In this document: one piece after another, positions 60,659 through 64,000 of the stretch
Numbering within the stretch: position 1 is the stretch's first letter
Layout of the letters: each line of letters opens with the position of its first letter
DNA from: UBA4877 sp002399285
GTDB taxonomy: Bacteria; Bacillota; Thermoanaerobacteria; Thermoanaerobacterales; UBA4877
Direction of reading: 5' to 3'
NCBI GenBank assembly: GCA_036771835.1
Contig: DAIPGN010000001.1
Coordinates: 310,001-374,000 of the forward strand
Length of the DNA: 64,000 nucleotides
The notes under the pieces: generated by a model
The model's input: only the letters and a program-made list of their open reading frames with translations
Told to the model about the DNA's origin: nothing
The model's database searches: none
Made by a program: the position numbers and the translations under genes

Positions 60659-62449
60659 ATGGAGATGGTAAGGGTAACAATAGACGGCATAACAAAAGAA
60701 GTGCCCAAAGATTTTACCGTGCTTGAAGCTGCACACTCTATGGGTATCCATATACCCACGCTTTGCTATCTGAAAGATATAAATAAAATTGGTGCATGCC
60801 GGGTATGTCTTGTCGAAATTCAAGGTGCCAAGGCATTACAGGCTTCCTGTATCTACCCCGTATCCGACGGCATGGTCGTCAAAACCAATACCGCAAAGGT
60901 TAGAAAATCCAGGAAATATAATGTGGAATTGATACTTTCAGCCCATGACAGAAGTTGTCTCACCTGTATAAGAAACAAAAATTGTGAACTCCAAACCTTA
61001 GCCGAGGAATTAAATATCAGTGAAATATCTTTTAATGGAGATAACATTCACCATCCTATCGACGATTTATCTCCATCCATCGTCAGAGATCCCAACAAAT
61101 GTATACTATGCAGGAGATGCGTGGCCGCTTGTAATGAGCAGACCGTATATGCCATAGGCGTAAACGAGCGAGGCTTTAACTCCGTTATCTCCCCCGTATT
61201 CGGCAGAAGCTTGATCGAATCGCCGTGTATAAACTGCGGGCAATGCATAATATCATGTCCTACAGGTGCCCTAAGGGAAAAATCCAGTATCGGAAAAGTA
61301 TGGGATGCCATAAATGACCCGGATATACATGTTGTCGTTCAGACCGCTCCTGCAGTAAGAGCCGCCCTGGGAGAAGAGTTCGGTTTGCCCATAGGCACAT
61401 TGGTAACCGGAAAGATGGCTGCATCATTGAGACGGCTTGGATTCGATAAGGTATTTGATACGGATTTTGCGGCCGATCTCACCATCATGGAAGAAGGCAA
61501 TGAACTCCTAAACAGATTGGAAAACAACGGCCCTCTCCCATTGATCACCTCCTGCAGCCCCGGTTGGGTAAAATTCTGTGAAGAGTACTTTCCCGAATTC
61601 CTGAATAATTTATCTACCTGCAAATCTCCTCATATGATGATGGGTGCTCTTCTAAAGACATATTACGCACAAAAATCCGGTATTGACCCCGAAAATTTAT
61701 TTGTGGTCTCCGTCATGCCCTGCACAGCCAAAAAATATGAGATCGAGCGCCCCGAGATGTTGCTATATGGCCTCAGAAATGTGGACGCAGTCCTTACTAC
61801 ACGAGAGCTTGCGCGGATGATCAAAGAAGCGAACATAAGATTCGACTTACTCCCTGATGAAGACTTTGACGACCCCCTGGGTGAATCCACCGGAGCAGGA
61901 GTTATATTTGGAGTCACAGGCGGAGTAATGGAGGCTGCTTTACGAACAGCGGCAGATATAATCGAAGGCCGGGATCTGGAGCAGATCGACTATAAAGAAG
62001 TACGCGGTCTAGAAGGTGTGAGGGAATCTACAATAACGTTAGGCGGCAAAGAAATAAAAATTGCTATTGCAAACGGAACAGGCAACGCAAGAAGACTTCT
62101 CGACAAAATTAAGTCGGGTCAATCCTTTTATCATTTTATTGAAATAATGGGTTGCCCCGGGGGCTGCATCAACGGCGGAGGACAACCTATAGTATCATCC
62201 AACGTAAAGATGGATCTGGATATTAAAGCATTAAGAGCCGGCGCCCTTTATCATGAAGATAGGCAAAAAACCATAAGAAAATCTCATAAAAATCCTCAGA
62301 TAATAAAGATATATGAAGAGTTCCTCAAAGAACCACTCAGTGAAAGATCGCATCACCTTCTTCACACCGAATATGAAAAAAGGGAATTGTACTCCCAAGA
62401 ATCCGATAATGACGAAGATGAGAAAAGATCCTTTAGCGCCGCAAAATAA
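60659..62449 (+). CDS. hydA: [FeFe]-hydrogenase catalytic subunit HydA (group A, bifurcating type)
   Basis: 596 residues. Order: [2Fe-2S] domain (CYLKDINKIGACRVC), His-ligated [4Fe-4S] (HDRSCLTCIRNKNC), 2x[4Fe-4S] (CILCRRCVAAC, CINCGQCIISC), H-cluster domain, and small-subunit domain (RKSHKNPQIIKIYEEFLKEPLSE). H-cluster loops: TSCSPGW, MPCTAKKYE, EIMGCPGGCINGGGQP. The first loop has Ser at the second Cys position of the usual TSCCP. It should form an NAD- and ferredoxin-linked complex with the NuoE- and NuoF-type subunits. Maturases HydEFG are not in the window. Confidence 0.95.
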   Translation: MEMVRVTIDGITKEVPKDFTVLEAAHSMGIHIPTLCYLKDINKIGACRVCLVEIQGAKALQASCIYPVSDGMVVKTNTAKVRKSRKYNVELILSAHDRSCLTCIRNKNCELQTLAEELNISEISFNGDNIHHPIDDLSPSIVRDPNKCILCRRCVAACNEQTVYAIGVNERGFNSVISPVFGRSLIESPCINCGQCIISCPTGALREKSSIGKVWDAINDPDIHVVVQTAPAVRAALGEEFGLPIGTLVTGKMAASLRRLGFDKVFDTDFAADLTIMEEGNELLNRLENNGPLPLITSCSPGWVKFCEEYFPEFLNNLSTCKSPHMMMGALLKTYYAQKSGIDPENLFVVSVMPCTAKKYEIERPEMLLYGLRNVDAVLTTRELARMIKEANIRFDLLPDEDFDDPLGESTGAGVIFGVTGGVMEAALRTAADIIEGRDLEQIDYKEVRGLEGVRESTITLGGKEIKIAIANGTGNARRLLDKIKSGQSFYHFIEIMGCPGGCINGGGQPIVSSNVKMDLDIKALRAGALYHEDRQKTIRKSHKNPQIIKIYEEFLKEPLSERSHHLLHTEYEKRELYSQESDNDEDEKRSFSAAK

Positions 62450-62609
62450 TCATTCACAGCCCGCCTTTTGATATGATACCCTCCGGTAGGACATTGAAAT
62501 ATAAAAGCCTGCTTGGGGGGTTACTTTATGTTATCACCTCTCGTATGGATAAAGATGTATATTTAATATTTAATATTATGAATACATGTTTTAAAGGAAT
62601 GATGATCCT
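62450..62609. other. Intergenic gap after hydA
   Basis: 160 nt between the hydrogenase operon and the PaaK-like gene. I see no convincing terminator. It contains a GGGGGG site 7 nt before a 12-codon ATG frame (62528-62566) and an AT-rich tract, neither of which I can interpret. Confidence 0.4.
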
Positions 62610-63938
62610 ATGATCAGACTGATATATGACAGCTTGAAATATAATGACAACTGTCACCGCTCAAGAACCGATATTCTGAATTTGAGCCTGCATCAGTTTC
62701 ACAAAATAGTTAAACGGGCATATATCCAAAGTCCTTTTTACCGGGAACTCTACACTTCACATGGTATTAAATATAGGGACCTCTCTAGGTTGGAGCCTTC
62801 GGACTTTCCAATTATAGACAAGGAGATAGTAAGACCCAATTTTGATCGTATCGCAACAATCCCGCTGCATAAAAAACCGCAGTCGGAAGATTACAAGCAC
62901 TTTAACCTGCTGCCTGGCGTAGGGTATCTTGTACACACCTCAGGCAGTACGGGAAAACCGTGCAGTTTTCTGTATTCCAAAAGCGCGGTCACGGCGTTGG
63001 AATCAAACTTTGTAAGGCTCAGTACCACCGGGGGCAAAAATCCCGTCACCTTAAGTGATTTTCCCATCCGCAGCCTTCACATAGCCTCGACCGGCATAGG
63101 CTATGCCAGTATGCTGCTTGCACAAAACGGACTTAAAAATTATCATGCAAAAAGTATTGTAGTAGAAACTTCCACGCCGATAGAAGAATGGAAAGACAAA
63201 ATCGGCGATTTTTCCCCAAGCTATCTGTCGGGATATCCATCCTGTGTTGAACTTGTGGCTGAAATGCAGCAGGCCGGGCAGCTCAACATCCGGCCGAAAA
63301 AAATCATCACGGGCGGCGAGCCCATGGGAAAAGGGGAAATGAGACGGCTTTCGGAACTGTTCGGCAGCGATGTGATCAATTATTACGGCTGCACCGAATC
63401 AATTTTGATCGGTGCTGGAGCAAGCTGGTACGATGGAATCTATCTTTTTGACGACCTTAATTACATCGAGACAGATGACCAAAGCAGACTGGTCATCACA
63501 CCGCTTACAAACAACGCCTTCCCGCTGGTCCGTTACCGGATGGACGATATTGTGGAGGGTCTTACGAAGGATTTTATCCCGCCGCTCCCATTTACTCACA
63601 TCGACAGGCTTGACGGGAGAGTCGAAGAACTCCTATGGTTTGAAAATAAAAATGGGAAAAAAGACTTCCTGCATCCTCTGTTTTTGGACGATCTTGATGT
63701 GAATGGAATCGAAAAATACCAGTTTGTGCAGACGGGTAAATCGGACTTTATTATCAGATGTATTGCCTCTATTGAAGACAAGGCATGCCTTGAGAAAGAA
63801 ATCCGAGAGCAGATCAATCTGATGCTGCGTAAAAAAAACATGATCAACATAAAGTACCGGATCGAGTTTGTAGACAGGATCTCTCCAGACCCTGTAAACG
63901 GAAAAATAAAAATGGTCATCAAAAAGGAAAGACAATAG
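62610..63938 (+). CDS. PaaK/CapK-like adenylate-forming enzyme
   Basis: 442 residues with features of the phenylacetate-CoA ligase-like family: AMP-binding P-loop VHTSGSTGKPCSFLYSK, ITGGEPMGKGEMRRL, NYYGCTESILIGAG and FPLVRYRMDDIV. A C-terminal AMP-binding domain ends PDPVNGKIKMVIKKE with the catalytic Lys. The acid substrate is unknown. The ribosome-binding site is weak (AAAGGA, about 12 nt away) and the coding sequence is richer in G/C-ending codons in its middle part than its neighbours, so it may have been acquired. Genes beyond 63939 are not visible. Confidence 0.8.
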   Translation: MIRLIYDSLKYNDNCHRSRTDILNLSLHQFHKIVKRAYIQSPFYRELYTSHGIKYRDLSRLEPSDFPIIDKEIVRPNFDRIATIPLHKKPQSEDYKHFNLLPGVGYLVHTSGSTGKPCSFLYSKSAVTALESNFVRLSTTGGKNPVTLSDFPIRSLHIASTGIGYASMLLAQNGLKNYHAKSIVVETSTPIEEWKDKIGDFSPSYLSGYPSCVELVAEMQQAGQLNIRPKKIITGGEPMGKGEMRRLSELFGSDVINYYGCTESILIGAGASWYDGIYLFDDLNYIETDDQSRLVITPLTNNAFPLVRYRMDDIVEGLTKDFIPPLPFTHIDRLDGRVEELLWFENKNGKKDFLHPLFLDDLDVNGIEKYQFVQTGKSDFIIRCIASIEDKACLEKEIREQINLMLRKKNMINIKYRIEFVDRISPDPVNGKIKMVIKKERQ

Positions 63939-64000
63939 AAATTTTAACCTGAGATTAATATTTATTGGCATAAAAAGGTCTTACATAAAAAGCTCCATTT

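Noticed and set aside
62528..62566. 12-codon frame behind GGGGGG as a leader peptide
   Set aside because: The spacing is good, but there is no attenuator structure, repeated codon or conservation evidence; probably chance in AT-rich DNA.
62545..62613. 22-codon frame ending in an ATGA overlap with the PaaK-like gene
   Set aside because: No Shine-Dalgarno and the translation is unremarkable; kept only as a possible coupling frame.
1..64000. tRNA, rRNA, riboswitch, CRISPR, IS or prophage elements
   Set aside because: Intergenic gaps are short and I saw no cloverleaf, repeat-spacer pattern, transposase, integrase or recognisable aptamer; a covariance-model scan would be needed to exclude small RNAs.

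Overview
The window reads as the chromosome of an endospore-forming, anaerobic member of the Clostridia (Firmicutes). The evidence is a complete sporulation sigma cassette (spoIIGA-sigE-sigG), spoIIP, spoVB and a YhcN-type spore lipoprotein, a Gram-positive division and cell-wall (dcw) cluster ending in ftsA-ftsZ, a MurE with the DNPR motif of meso-DAP-adding enzymes, and an oxygen-sensitive NAD-linked [FeFe]-hydrogenase operon. Base composition is AT-rich and several genes start at TTG. I see no tRNA or rRNA gene, CRISPR array, insertion sequence or prophage, and no gene-free stretch over 300 bases.

Layout. 1-3070 (minus): a partial DUF512 radical SAM gene, spoIIP and a DUF1614 membrane protein. 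3175-11709 (minus): nrdR-pgeF-phoB-phoR followed by pstS-pstC-pstA-pstB-phoU, with two Pho-box arrays, one in front of pstS and one in front of pstC. 11768-14278 (minus): spoIIGA-sigE-sigG, with a leader hairpin that would hide the sigG ribosome-binding site. 14402-31480 (minus): the dcw operon from mraZ to ftsZ, headed by MraZ-type operator repeats. 31515-36131 (minus): an M16 protease pair, an MFS transporter and a YhcN/YlaJ lipoprotein. 36215-44561: a mixed region with ychF, thiI-iscS (sulfur transfer), an unrecognised anchored protein, a NifU-like Fe-S protein, spoVB, a DUF441 protein and a second MFS transporter. 44683-47326 (plus): a NitT/TauT-type ABC importer. 47319-54033 (minus): a YyaL-like thioredoxin-domain protein, Mrp, an iron-type alcohol dehydrogenase, PolX and an endonuclease III homologue.

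54084-62449 (plus) is the most interesting part. A signalling-looking operon (DRTGG protein, RsbT-like switch kinase, [FeFe]-hydrogenase-like Fe-S protein, second DRTGG protein, PHP phosphoesterase) is followed directly by NuoE-, NuoF- and HydA-type subunits of a probable electron-bifurcating hydrogenase. Between NuoE and NuoF lies a second histidine-kinase-type ATPase fused in frame to a thioredoxin-like ferredoxin, with a strong internal translation start. I infer that the first block senses the redox or H2 state and adjusts expression or activity of the second. The window ends with a PaaK-like adenylate-forming enzyme.

Most enzyme names rest on family motifs read from the translations. Substrates of the transporters, the alcohol dehydrogenase and the PaaK-like ligase cannot be told from sequence alone.
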